Shown here in pieces: positions 25,679 through 33,733 of a stretch of DNA of 64,000 nt. Below the pieces are notes generated by a model that saw only the letters and a program-made list of their open reading frames with translations, made no database searches and was not told where the DNA came from. This DNA is from Prosthecobacter vanneervenii (GTDB taxonomy: Bacteria > Verrucomicrobiota > Verrucomicrobiia > Verrucomicrobiales > Verrucomicrobiaceae). The stretch covers positions 744,001 to 808,000 of the forward strand of contig NZ_JACHIG010000001.1 of the NCBI RefSeq assembly GCF_014203095.1, written 5' to 3'. Within the stretch, counting starts at the first letter, position 1; every line of letters starts with the position of its first letter. The translations under genes were made by a program, and so were the position numbers.

Positions 25679-25784
25679 GCCGAACGTCGCCACGCATGCT
25701 TTTCGAACATCATCCTGCATCGCCGACCAGTCCGCGCAGATTGATGAAATCAAGAGTCATGGTCGGCCCGATGAGTAATGAAGT

Positions 25785-26510
25785 TCACTGCTTGTTCAAT
25801 CCCCGATACTTCCCCGGCGCCATCCCCGCATAGCGCGAGAAATGCCGCGTGAACGCACTCTGATCACACCACCCCGTTTCAATCGCGATGTCAGCCAGCG
25901 TGCGCTCCGTCTCCCTTAGCAGCCGCGTCGCCTCATCCAGCCGCAGCTTGTGCAGCAGTTGCAGCGGGCTCATCTGAAACAGCCGCTGCACCCGCTGCTC
26001 AAACTGATACACGCTCAGCCCCGCCTTCTTGGCGATGTCCTCGATGCGCAGGCTCTCCGCAAAGTGCTGCTGCATGTGCTTCAGCGCCGCCGCCAGTTCC
26101 GCAAAGCCGCCCGCCTTGTCACTTGGCGCATTCAGATCCCGCGAGATCCCCGCCACCCCGATGATCCGCCCCTTCGCATCGCGCAGCGCATGCTTCGTCG
26201 TCAGGCACCAGCCAGCCTTGTGTCCCGGATAGATGTGCAGCTCCAGCTGATGCTCCACCGGCTTCCCCGTCTTCAGCACCGCCTCATCCTGCCGCGCATA
26301 GCTCGCCGCCAGCGCCTCCGGAAACACCTCCTCCGGCCTCTTCCCAATCAGCTTCCCCTTCTCCCCGCCCGCACATCTCTCCGCCAGCGTCTGATTCACC
26401 CGCACATACCGCCCCGCCGCATCCTTGATGAAAAACACCACATCCGGCAGCGCATCAAACAGCGCCTCCGTCGTCCCATGCTCAGAGAATATCCCTCCCG
26501 TCTCCATCAT
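25785..26510 (-). CDS. AraC-family transcriptional regulator with N-terminal PAS domain
   Basis: 241 residues from the ATG at 26510 (a second ATG at 26507; the TTG at 26546 is in frame but less likely). PAS domain at about residues 15-125 (A-L-P-D-V-V-F-F-I-K-D-A-A-G-R-Y), AraC domain from about 140 with I-A-K-K-A-G-L-S-V-Y-Q-F-E-Q-R and I-A-I-E-T-G-W-C-D-Q-S-A-F-T-R-H-F. It shares architecture with the regulator at 19189-19941. It is divergent from the DapA-family/4-hydroxyproline epimerase genes with a 140-bp shared control region, so it is the natural candidate for their regulator. Confidence 0.88.
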   Translation of the reverse strand: MMETGGIFSEHGTTEALFDALPDVVFFIKDAAGRYVRVNQTLAERCAGGEKGKLIGKRPEEVFPEALAASYARQDEAVLKTGKPVEHQLELHIYPGHKAGWCLTTKHALRDAKGRIIGVAGISRDLNAPSDKAGGFAELAAALKHMQQHFAESLRIEDIAKKAGLSVYQFEQRVQRLFQMSPLQLLHKLRLDEATRLLRETERTLADIAIETGWCDQSAFTRHFSRYAGMAPGKYRGLNKQ

Positions 26511-26610
26511 TTTGACTGAATTGGCAGCCTCCCGCCCAAAAAGCAATCAAGACCCTTCACCCTCCCTCCATCATCCTCCCCCCAGCACCTCCGTTATCCC
26601 ACCTCTGGAC

Positions 26611-26645
26611 AAATCATAAATCATAAATCGTAAATCATAAATTCC
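26611..26645 (+). repeat. Heptamer array before the DapA-family gene
   Basis: AAATCAT, AAATCAT, AAATCGT, AAATCAT, AAATTCC in tandem, ending five bases before the ATG at 26651. It sits in the divergent control region shared with the AraC-PAS gene. Confidence 0.7.
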
Positions 26646-26650
26646 ACCTC

Positions 26651-27559
26651 ATGCCCAACTCCTCTCTCCCACGCTGGTCCGGCGTCTTCCCCGCCGTCGT
26701 CACCCAGATGCATCAGGATCAGTCCCTCGACCTCGCATCCTCCGCCCGGCACTTCGAAGCCCTCATCCAGTCCGGCATCTCCGGCCTCATCGTCTGCGGT
26801 TCCCTCGGCGAAAACCAATGCCTGCAGCCCGATGAAAAACGCGCCGTGCTGAAATGCGCCATCGACACCGCCAAAGGCCGCCTCCCCGTTCTCTCCGGTG
26901 TCGCCGAGATGAGCACCCGCGCCGCCATCCAGTACATGCAGGACGGTGAAAAGCTCGGTGCCGCCGGCTTCATGGTCATGCCCCCCATGGTTTACAAGAG
27001 CGATCCCCGCGAGACCGAGCACTGGTTCCGCACTCTCGCCAAAGCCACGCCCCTGCCCTGGATGCTCTACAACAACCCCGTCGGCTACCACACCGACGTC
27101 ACCCCCGAGATGTTCGCGCAGATCGCCGACATCCCAAACCTCACATGCATCAAGGAAAGCAGCGCCAACCCCCGCCGCATCACCGAACTCCGCAATCTCG
27201 TCGGCGACCGCTACCAGCTCTTCACCGGGGTGGACGATCTCATCCTCGAATGCTCCATCCTTGGCATCGACGGCTGGGTCGCCGGCAGCGGCATCGCTTT
27301 TCCGCAGGAAAATCAAAAGCTCTGGGACCTCACCCGTGCAGGAAAGTGGGACGAAGCCCGCACTCTCTACCGCTGGATGCAGCCCCTCATGAAGCTCGAT
27401 ACCCACATCCACTTCGTCCAATACATCAAGCTCCTCTGCCAGGAGACCGGCCTCGGCAAAGAATGGTGCCGCGAGCCCCGCCTCCCCCTCTCCGGCTCCG
27501 AGCGCGACCAAGTCCTCACCATCATCCGCACCTCCCTCGCCAAGCGCCCGCAGATCTAG
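26651..27559 (+). CDS. DapA-family lyase, probable pyrroline-4-hydroxy-2-carboxylate deaminase
   Basis: 302 residues, the usual length for the family. The Schiff-base Lys is at 168 in T-C-I-K-E-S-S and the catalytic Tyr at 140 in L-Y-N-N-P-V-G; the substrate loop is C-G-S-L-G-E-N (residues 49-55), differing from the G-T-T-G-E of true DapA. Because the epimerase at 27917 follows on the same strand and a D-amino-acid dehydrogenase gene lies at 36293, the likely role is the deaminase step of trans-4-hydroxyproline catabolism, which makes 2-oxoglutarate semialdehyde. That role is inference from context; other keto-acid aldolases of this family are possible. The 357 bases after the stop hold repeats only. 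Confidence 0.75.
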   Translation: MPNSSLPRWSGVFPAVVTQMHQDQSLDLASSARHFEALIQSGISGLIVCGSLGENQCLQPDEKRAVLKCAIDTAKGRLPVLSGVAEMSTRAAIQYMQDGEKLGAAGFMVMPPMVYKSDPRETEHWFRTLAKATPLPWMLYNNPVGYHTDVTPEMFAQIADIPNLTCIKESSANPRRITELRNLVGDRYQLFTGVDDLILECSILGIDGWVAGSGIAFPQENQKLWDLTRAGKWDEARTLYRWMQPLMKLDTHIHFVQYIKLLCQETGLGKEWCREPRLPLSGSERDQVLTIIRTSLAKRPQI

Positions 27560-27574
27560 CTCCCCAATAGTGGT

Positions 27575-27594
27575 CCGCACAGTCCCCTGTGCGG
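27575..27594. terminator. Perfect hairpin after the DapA-family gene
   Basis: CCGCACAG (27575-27582) and CTGTGCGG (27587-27594) with a TCCC loop, 15 bases after the stop codon. There is no T tract, so it is a weak terminator candidate or an mRNA-stabilising stem. Confidence 0.45.
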
Positions 27595-27720
27595 CGCTCC
27601 GCAAGCCCCCACCACACCGCCTTCCCAGGAGGCCTGATTCCAAAATTCATCTCTGCGGTCTTCTAATCTCTGCGGTGTAAAATCAGTGTCTCCCTAATCT
27701 CCATTCGTGCCACCTCACTC

Positions 27721-27822
27721 GCGCCAGCGTCCCCGGAACCGGAGCGCAGCGGAGATAGACAACCGAAGGTTGCCCGGAGGGTGAGCACAGCGAATCACCG
27801 CGGCGCTTCAGCGCGGCTTTCG
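27721..27822. repeat. Structured ~100-bp repeat family, copy 2
   Basis: Shares GCGCCAGCGTC, GGAACCGGA, GGAGATAGACA, AGGGTGAGC, AGCGAATCA and CTTTCG with 25401-25501 in the same order and spacing. The first hairpin is CAACC-GAA-GGTTG, and the terminal hairpin is GCGC-TTCA-GCGC. Located between the DapA-family gene and the epimerase gene. Confidence 0.7.
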
Positions 27823-27878
27823 ACACACACCCAGCCCTCTCATCCCAAAGGCCACATCGCCACACCCACACCTCCCCC

Positions 27879-27906
27879 AACTTGAAACCTTAAACTTTAA
27901 ACTCCC
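27879..27906 (+). repeat. Heptamer array before the epimerase gene
   Basis: AACTTGA, AACCTTA, AACTTTA, AACTCCC in tandem, ending ten bases before the GTG start at 27917. Confidence 0.7.
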
Positions 27907-27916
27907 AGCTCCCCCC

Positions 27917-28783
27917 GTGCTCCGCATCCCCATCATCGACTCCCACACCGGCGGAGAGCCCACCCGCGTCGTCCTCGGCGGCATCACCGCAGACACCCTC
28001 GAAGCCCACCGCCGCGCCATCCTCTGCGAGCCCCGCGGCCACGAGGTCATCGTCGGTGCTCTCCTCGTCCCGCCTCGGTCCCCTGACTGCGCAGCCGGAG
28101 TCATCTTCTTCAACAACGTCGGCCTCCTCGGCATGTGCGGCCACGGCATGATCGGCCTCATCATCACCCTCCGTCACCTCGGTCGCATCACACACGGCAC
28201 ACACCGCATCGAGACCCCCGTCGGCATCGTCACTGCCACACTTCACCAAGACGGCAGCGTCAGCATCCAAAACGTCCCCTCCTACCGCAAAGCCGCCTCC
28301 GTCCGCGCAGGCGGCGTCACCGGAGACGTCGCCTATGGCGGAAACTGGTTCTTTCTGGTATCCGACCACGGCCTCGCCCTCACCCGCGAAAACATCCCCC
28401 AGCTCACCCAGGCCGCCCTCGCCATGCGCACCGCCGTCCACGCCGCCGGTTACCCCGAGGTCGACCACGTCGAGCTCTTCTCTCCTCCGCACTCTCCCGC
28501 CAACCACAGCCGCAACTTCGTCCTCTGTCCCGGTGCCGAGTACGACCGCTCCCCCTGCGGCACCGGCACCAGCGCCAAGCTCGCCTGCCTCGCTGCCGAC
28601 GGCAAACTCGCCCCCGGCCAGCTCTGGCGTCAGGAAAGCATCATTGGCAGCGTCTTCGAGGCCAGCTACACCCCTGGAGCGGACGCCGCCATCATCCCCA
28701 CCATCACAGGCACGGCCTATATCACTGCGGAGAGCACCCTGCTTTTCGATCCCGCAGACCCCTTCCGCTCTGGCATTCAATGA
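27917..28783 (+). CDS. Proline racemase family, probable 4-hydroxyproline 2-epimerase
   Basis: 288 residues from a GTG start. Both catalytic cysteines are present: Cys 74 in G-M-C-G-H-G and Cys 214 in [10 protein letters not shown]. Having Cys at both positions is the racemase/epimerase signature and separates it from the 3-hydroxyproline dehydratases, which have Ser/Thr at one or both. It would convert trans-4-hydroxy-L-proline to cis-4-hydroxy-D-proline, the substrate for a D-amino-acid oxidase/dehydrogenase such as that encoded at 36293. The upstream DapA-family gene fits the next-but-one step. Proline versus hydroxyproline specificity cannot be fixed from sequence alone, but the short length favours hydroxyproline. 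Confidence 0.85.
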   Translation: MLRIPIIDSHTGGEPTRVVLGGITADTLEAHRRAILCEPRGHEVIVGALLVPPRSPDCAAGVIFFNNVGLLGMCGHGMIGLIITLRHLGRITHGTHRIETPVGIVTATLHQDGSVSIQNVPSYRKAASVRAGGVTGDVAYGGNWFFLVSDHGLALTRENIPQLTQAALAMRTAVHAAGYPEVDHVELFSPPHSPANHSRNFVLCPGAEYDRSPCGTGTSAKLACLAADGKLAPGQLWRQESIIGSVFEASYTPGADAAIIPTITGTAYITAESTLLFDPADPFRSGIQ

Positions 28784-28853
28784 AAAAGTGACATTCCTGC
28801 GTCACACCCGGCCCCCGTTGGTCTAACGCAGGGAAATCTTTTTCACTTTCTGC

Positions 28854-30650
28854 ATGCCTACTGCCACCCACATCGAAGCCGGGATTGAGATCCTTCAGGA
28901 AATCGCTTCCAATGCAGGAACGCTCGCCGGCACTCTCGCAGAGACCACCAGCCAGGCAGCGCCTGCCGTCATCAGCATCGGCGTCGGCGGCTTGTTGGAT
29001 GGCGTCGAGATGGTTTCGGCTGGCAAAGACGCCGTCATGGGCGGCGTGGAGATCGCCAAAAAGGCACGCGATGAGCTCAAATACAAAGCCGCCAAAAAAG
29101 ACCCCGAGATCCAGGGGCTGCTTGGTCTGCGAAACTATGCCAATGGCATGCTCAAGCTCCAGCAGGCCGCCATGAGCGAAGCCCAGCAAAAGGTCGCTCA
29201 CCTCGATGACATCGCCGCCCTCGGCGCTAAACTCGCCGCTGACCCAAATACGCCGCTTCCAGAAGGCCTTACGCCCGATGATGCGCAGCTCCTTTCCATG
29301 ACGCCTGAGGAGCGCACCCAGGCCATCGACACCCGCAAGCAGGAGCTCGGCTTGCACATGGAAAAGATGCAGCAGGCCGCCAATCAGCTCGACAACATCG
29401 TCAACGCCGTCAACTCCCACCCCCGCATCAGCAGCGAGGCATTCCGCAAACTCGAGGCCAAGCACAATCTCGACAACAATCTCGGCAAGACCGGCGTCCG
29501 CACCGTGCGTGACATGATGAATGCCACCCGCGCGGGCTTGGGCGTTGCAGGAAATGCCCTCGGCGCCACCTCCACCATCCTCACCGCAGCCGGTGTCAGC
29601 AGCGCCATCGCCTCCACCGCGCTCGGGGCCGCCTCCGCCGGCACCGCCATCGTCGGCGGAGCCATCATGGTGGCTGGCGGCACTGCGGGCATGGCCGCCG
29701 CCGCTTACAAGCACCACGAGCTCTCCAAGCGCCAGGATTTGGCCTCCGTCGCGGCCAAGGAGACCATGCAGGCTGCCCCTGACGCTGAAGACCCGGACCA
29801 GGCCGTGGAGATGGCCTTTGCACTCAACTGTGTGGAAGAAACCGCACGCCAGGGCAAAAACATAGAAAAGCTCAAATTTGCCCGCAATGCAGGCATCGCA
29901 GTCGCCGGGGTCGGCGTGGCCACCATGGGCACCGGTGCCCTCCTCTCCGTGGCGGGTGCCGCAGGTTATGGCGCGGGTGCCGCACCGGGCCTCATCCTCT
30001 CAGGGGTGGGCGGCGGTGTCGCGGCTGCAGGCGGCTGTGTCGCCATGGGTGCTCAGGCGGGCATCCACGTTTACAAAGCCTATCAAGGCCACCTCCAGAA
30101 GCAAGATGTCAATCAAGCCAAGCTCGCGCTGGAGGCTCAGGACATCATGATGCAGATGGTCGCCTCCAACACCCCCGCCCAGGCCATGGAGCTGCAGAAA
30201 AAGCTCACCCCGGAACACCTCGCCGCGCTCAATGGCATGAAGCAGGGGCTCAAGACCACTCTCAAGGGCCTCGGCGTGGACGACGCCGTCATCGCTGCTC
30301 AGCTCAATGACGGCAGGCAGGTCGGCAAGTTCGCAGCCTGCGTCATGATTCAGCGCGACCCCAAGCTCGCCTCTGAAACCATCGCCAAGGCCGCCCTCAA
30401 TGAGTGCCAGGGCGCTTTTGTCAAACGCGCCCAGGGGGCCGCTGCTTATCGCGGAGCCGGCATGTTCGCCGAAAAACGGGCCGTCAATATCGTCGAAGCC
30501 GACCTGCCAAAAAACTCCCCCGGCATCAATGCCCTGCGCAAGCTCGGCATGGACGACCGCAAGATCACCCAGACCGTCAATGCGCTGGCCAGCAAATCCA
30601 CCGAGTCCATCGCCCAGAAGTCACTCATCAAACACACCGGCCTGAAATAA
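28854..30650 (+). CDS. Large helical protein with two glycine-zipper hydrophobic hairpins (translocator/effector-like)
   Basis: 598 residues, no signal peptide. Charged helical N-terminal region to ~225, a Gly/Ala-rich hydrophobic block at 227-284, a charged linker, a second such block at 346-402, then a helical C-terminal third. Each block ends in a similar charged segment (Y-K-H-H-E-L-S-K-R-Q-D and Y-K-A-Y-Q-G-H-L-Q-K-Q-D), suggesting internal duplication. Long helices flanking a hydrophobic hairpin are the layout of type III secretion translocators (IpaB/YopB) and of some secreted pore-forming effectors. I see no enzymatic motif. The next gene, 16 bases downstream, encodes a chaperone-like protein. 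The secretion link is inference from layout only. Confidence 0.6.
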   Translation: MPTATHIEAGIEILQEIASNAGTLAGTLAETTSQAAPAVISIGVGGLLDGVEMVSAGKDAVMGGVEIAKKARDELKYKAAKKDPEIQGLLGLRNYANGMLKLQQAAMSEAQQKVAHLDDIAALGAKLAADPNTPLPEGLTPDDAQLLSMTPEERTQAIDTRKQELGLHMEKMQQAANQLDNIVNAVNSHPRISSEAFRKLEAKHNLDNNLGKTGVRTVRDMMNATRAGLGVAGNALGATSTILTAAGVSSAIASTALGAASAGTAIVGGAIMVAGGTAGMAAAAYKHHELSKRQDLASVAAKETMQAAPDAEDPDQAVEMAFALNCVEETARQGKNIEKLKFARNAGIAVAGVGVATMGTGALLSVAGAAGYGAGAAPGLILSGVGGGVAAAGGCVAMGAQAGIHVYKAYQGHLQKQDVNQAKLALEAQDIMMQMVASNTPAQAMELQKKLTPEHLAALNGMKQGLKTTLKGLGVDDAVIAAQLNDGRQVGKFAACVMIQRDPKLASETIAKAALNECQGAFVKRAQGAAAYRGAGMFAEKRAVNIVEADLPKNSPGINALRKLGMDDRKITQTVNALASKSTESIAQKSLIKHTGLK

Positions 30651-30666
30651 TTCACTCTCCTCCACC

Positions 30667-31242
30667 ATGGAATCCGCCACCGCTCCCGTCACCCGTCTTC
30701 GCTTCCTCTCCCAGATCCTGGCCGAATACCAGATCCCCGTGGCCTACCTGCCGCCAGATGAAGACACCGGAGAAATGCTGCTCATCACCGCCACCGTCAT
30801 GAATGGCGTGGTGGTCCCCATGCGCCTCATCCCGCTCAATGACATCATCCCCGAGGCCTCTGAAACCACCGCCCCCCTCACCTCCTGGCTGCTCCACGCC
30901 TCCCTCGTCTTCCCCTTCCATGTCCCGGAGGACAAAACCTCCGATGTCATGCGCGCCACTCAGCTCATCAGCCGCATGCTCCCGCTCTGCTCCCTCGGCG
31001 TCATCGAGCCTGAGGGCGGCTGCTATCTCCAGGCCTGCGTATCCATCGAAGACGTGGACGCCATCCCGCGCGCTGTTTTGATGGACGTCATCGGCATGGC
31101 ACGCATGGCCGCCGGCACCTACGGCCCGGCGCTTGCAGACATCGCCGCCGGCACACTCACTTACGCTGGCTTTGCTCAAAAGCTCGAAGCCGCCGGCCTC
31201 ATGCCTCCGCCCCTCTTCGGCTCCCCTCTCGACGCGGCGTGA
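30667..31242 (+). CDS. YbjN / type III secretion chaperone-like protein
   Basis: 191 residues, soluble, acidic. An N-terminal amphipathic helix (L-R-F-L-S-Q-I-L-A-E-Y-Q-I-P-V) is followed by strands L-L-I-T-A-T-V-M-N and V-V-V-P-M-R-L-I. A helix-strand-strand-helix run (A-T-Q-L-I-S-R-M-L-P-L-C-S-L-G-V then Y-L-Q-A-C-V-S-I-E-D-V-D, ending in Y-G-P-A-L-A-D-I-A-A-G) resembles the YbjN/CesT-like chaperone fold. Short proteins of this fold often sit next to their secreted clients, and here the gene directly follows the glycine-zipper protein gene. The similarity is judged by eye and needs a profile search. Confidence 0.55.
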   Translation: MESATAPVTRLRFLSQILAEYQIPVAYLPPDEDTGEMLLITATVMNGVVVPMRLIPLNDIIPEASETTAPLTSWLLHASLVFPFHVPEDKTSDVMRATQLISRMLPLCSLGVIEPEGGCYLQACVSIEDVDAIPRAVLMDVIGMARMAAGTYGPALADIAAGTLTYAGFAQKLEAAGLMPPPLFGSPLDAA

Positions 31243-31338
31243 TCCCGCCCCCGTTTGGCTGAAATACCAGTTTCAGGCCTGTAAAGCCGCCAAGAACCGC
31301 AGGCATCCCTGTGTCTTCATCCCGTCTTCCACGACTGC

Positions 31339-33537
31339 ATGAAACTCACCACCGGTTCCGCCCTGCTCTTCTGCTGCATACTTCCTGCTTTCCACGCCAT
31401 CGCCGCCGGCTTCGACCACGCCCTCTCCCTCCCCAAGCGCACTGAGAACCTCGTCTTCCGCGACCGCCTCAAGCCCAACTGGCTGCCAGATGGCCACACT
31501 TTCTGGTATCGTGTCCAGACCGGCCCCAAGACCCACGAGTTCGTCCTGATCGACGCCAACACCGGCACCCGCAAAACCGCCCCCACCCTCAAAGCCCTCG
31601 GCCTTCCCGAAAAAGAAGCCCTCAAATCCTCCACCGCCAAAATCGAACTCCGCCGCACCTCCCGCACCGGCGAGGAATCAGGCCTCAAGTTCATCAATCA
31701 ACTCGGCTCCGACCTCGATCTCTTCTGGATCAATCAAGAGGGCGAGCACGTCCGCTACGGCGGCATCCGCGCCGGAGCCGAGCGCGAGCAGCACACCTTC
31801 GAAGGCCACGTCTGGCTCATCACCAGCCGCACCGGAGAGCACCTCGCCATCATCGAGGCAGGTCCACAGCTTCAGACTCTGATCATCGACGGCAAGGGCC
31901 TTACTCCCGCCAAAGCAGAGCATCCGAAAAAAGAAACCGGCGACCGTGCCCCAGACGGCAGCTGCGTGGTTACCAGCCAGGCGGACAAGGTGCCAAAGCG
32001 CCAGATCACCATCGTCGATTCCACTCCCACAGGCCAGCTCCAGCCCAAGCTCAAGGTCCTCGACTACACCAAGCCCGGCGATCCCCTGCCCAAGCCGCAA
32101 ATCATCATCACCCACAAAGACGGCCGCACCATCCGTGTGCCGCAGGATCTCTACCAAAACCCCTTCACCGAATCCGGCAGACTGCCCCTCACCTGGGCCC
32201 CCGACAGCCACGAGTTCTACTTCGACTACAACCAGCGCGGCCACCAGCTCTACCGCATCCTCGCCGCCGATCCTAAAACCGGCACCGTCCGCACCGTCGT
32301 CGAAGAAACCTCCAAGACCTTCATCGACTACACCCACAAAACCTGGCGTCACTGGCTGCATGCCAGCAGCGAACTTCTCTGGATGAGCGAGCGCGACGGC
32401 TGGTGCCACATCTACCTCTACGACACCCAAACCGGCCACGTCAAAAACCAGATTACCAAAGGCGCATGGCCCGTCCGCGAAGTCCTCTATGTCGATGACT
32501 CCAAGCGCCAGGTCTGGTTCCTCGCCAGCGGCATGCGCAAAGAAGAAGACCCCTACCACCTACACCTCTGCCGCGTGAACTTCGACGGCACCGGCTTCCA
32601 GCAACTCACTCAGGGCGACGGCAATCACCACATCGAGTTCTCCCCCAACCGCGATTTCTTCACCGCCAGCTACTCCCGCGCCGACTTGCCACCCGTCCAC
32701 GAACTCCGCCGCAGCCACGATGGCTCCCTCGTCTGTACCCTCGAAACAGCCGATGCCTCTGCACTTCTCGCCGCAGGCTGGACCATGCCCGAGCGCTTCA
32801 CCGCCAAAGGCCGCGATGGCACCACCGACATCCACGGCATCCTCATCAAACCCTCCCACTTCGATCCGGCAAAGAAATACCCCGTCATCGAAGACATCTA
32901 CGCCGGACCTCACAGCGCCTTCGCCCCCAAGGACTTCGGCCGCCTGCTCAATCACCACATCCTCGCAGAGCTCGGCTTCATCATCGTCAAACTCGACGGC
33001 ATGGGCACCAACCACCGCGGCAAAGCCTTCCACGATGTATGCTGGAAAAACCTCAAAGACGCCGGATTCCCCGACCGCAAACTCTGGATCAAAGCCGCAG
33101 CCCAGACCCGCCCCTGGATGGACCTCACCCGCGTCGGTATCTACGGTGGCAGCGCAGGCGGCCAGAACGCCATGCGCGCTCTCCTAGACCATCACGACTT
33201 CTACCAAGTCGCCGTCGCCGACTGCGGCTGCCATGACAACCGCATGGACAAGATCTGGTGGAATGAGCAGTGGATGGGCTGGCCTGTCGATGAAAGCTAC
33301 GCCCGCAGCTCCAACAAAGACGACGCCCACAAACTCCAAGGCCACCTCCTCCTCATCGTCGGAGAGCTCGACACCAACGTTGACCCCGCCTCCACCACTC
33401 AGGTCGTCGGCGCCCTGCAAAAAGCCAACAAGACCTTCGACTTCATGCCCATCATCGGCACCGGCCACGGCGCCGCCGAAACACCCTACGGCTCCCGTCT
33501 CCGCATGGAGTTCCTCGTCCGCCATCTCAAGCCATAG
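31339..33537 (+). CDS. Secreted S9 family peptidase, dipeptidyl-peptidase IV-like
   Basis: 732 residues with a signal peptide (MKLTTGSALLFCCILPAFHAIAA). The N-terminal ~480 residues form the beta-propeller (repeated S-x-D-G/L-Y-R-I patterns), and the C-terminal alpha/beta-hydrolase domain has nucleophile Ser 605 in Y-G-G-S-A-G-G, Asp 678 in G-E-L-D-T-N-V-D and His 710 in G-T-G-H-G-A. The G-G-S-A-G-G elbow differs from the usual G-x-S-Y-G-G. DPP-IV enzymes release X-Pro or X-Ala dipeptides; beside hydroxyproline catabolic genes this fits digestion of proline- or hydroxyproline-rich peptides. Confidence 0.88.
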   Translation: MKLTTGSALLFCCILPAFHAIAAGFDHALSLPKRTENLVFRDRLKPNWLPDGHTFWYRVQTGPKTHEFVLIDANTGTRKTAPTLKALGLPEKEALKSSTAKIELRRTSRTGEESGLKFINQLGSDLDLFWINQEGEHVRYGGIRAGAEREQHTFEGHVWLITSRTGEHLAIIEAGPQLQTLIIDGKGLTPAKAEHPKKETGDRAPDGSCVVTSQADKVPKRQITIVDSTPTGQLQPKLKVLDYTKPGDPLPKPQIIITHKDGRTIRVPQDLYQNPFTESGRLPLTWAPDSHEFYFDYNQRGHQLYRILAADPKTGTVRTVVEETSKTFIDYTHKTWRHWLHASSELLWMSERDGWCHIYLYDTQTGHVKNQITKGAWPVREVLYVDDSKRQVWFLASGMRKEEDPYHLHLCRVNFDGTGFQQLTQGDGNHHIEFSPNRDFFTASYSRADLPPVHELRRSHDGSLVCTLETADASALLAAGWTMPERFTAKGRDGTTDIHGILIKPSHFDPAKKYPVIEDIYAGPHSAFAPKDFGRLLNHHILAELGFIIVKLDGMGTNHRGKAFHDVCWKNLKDAGFPDRKLWIKAAAQTRPWMDLTRVGIYGGSAGGQNAMRALLDHHDFYQVAVADCGCHDNRMDKIWWNEQWMGWPVDESYARSSNKDDAHKLQGHLLLIVGELDTNVDPASTTQVVGALQKANKTFDFMPIIGTGHGAAETPYGSRLRMEFLVRHLKP

Positions 33538-33733
33538 GTCGAAGTGATGCGGGCACTCCTGCCCGCAATCCTGCAACTCCGCCTCACCCACATCCCCGGG
33601 AATCCCTCAGCCTTAAGCCTCCCCCCTCCCACGCGCCAGCATCCCCAGACAGCGGCGCTTCAGCACAAAAACCTTCACAATCCGCCCGCCCGATTCACTT
33701 GCCACTTTCTCAGCCACCATTAGAAAGTCCGCC

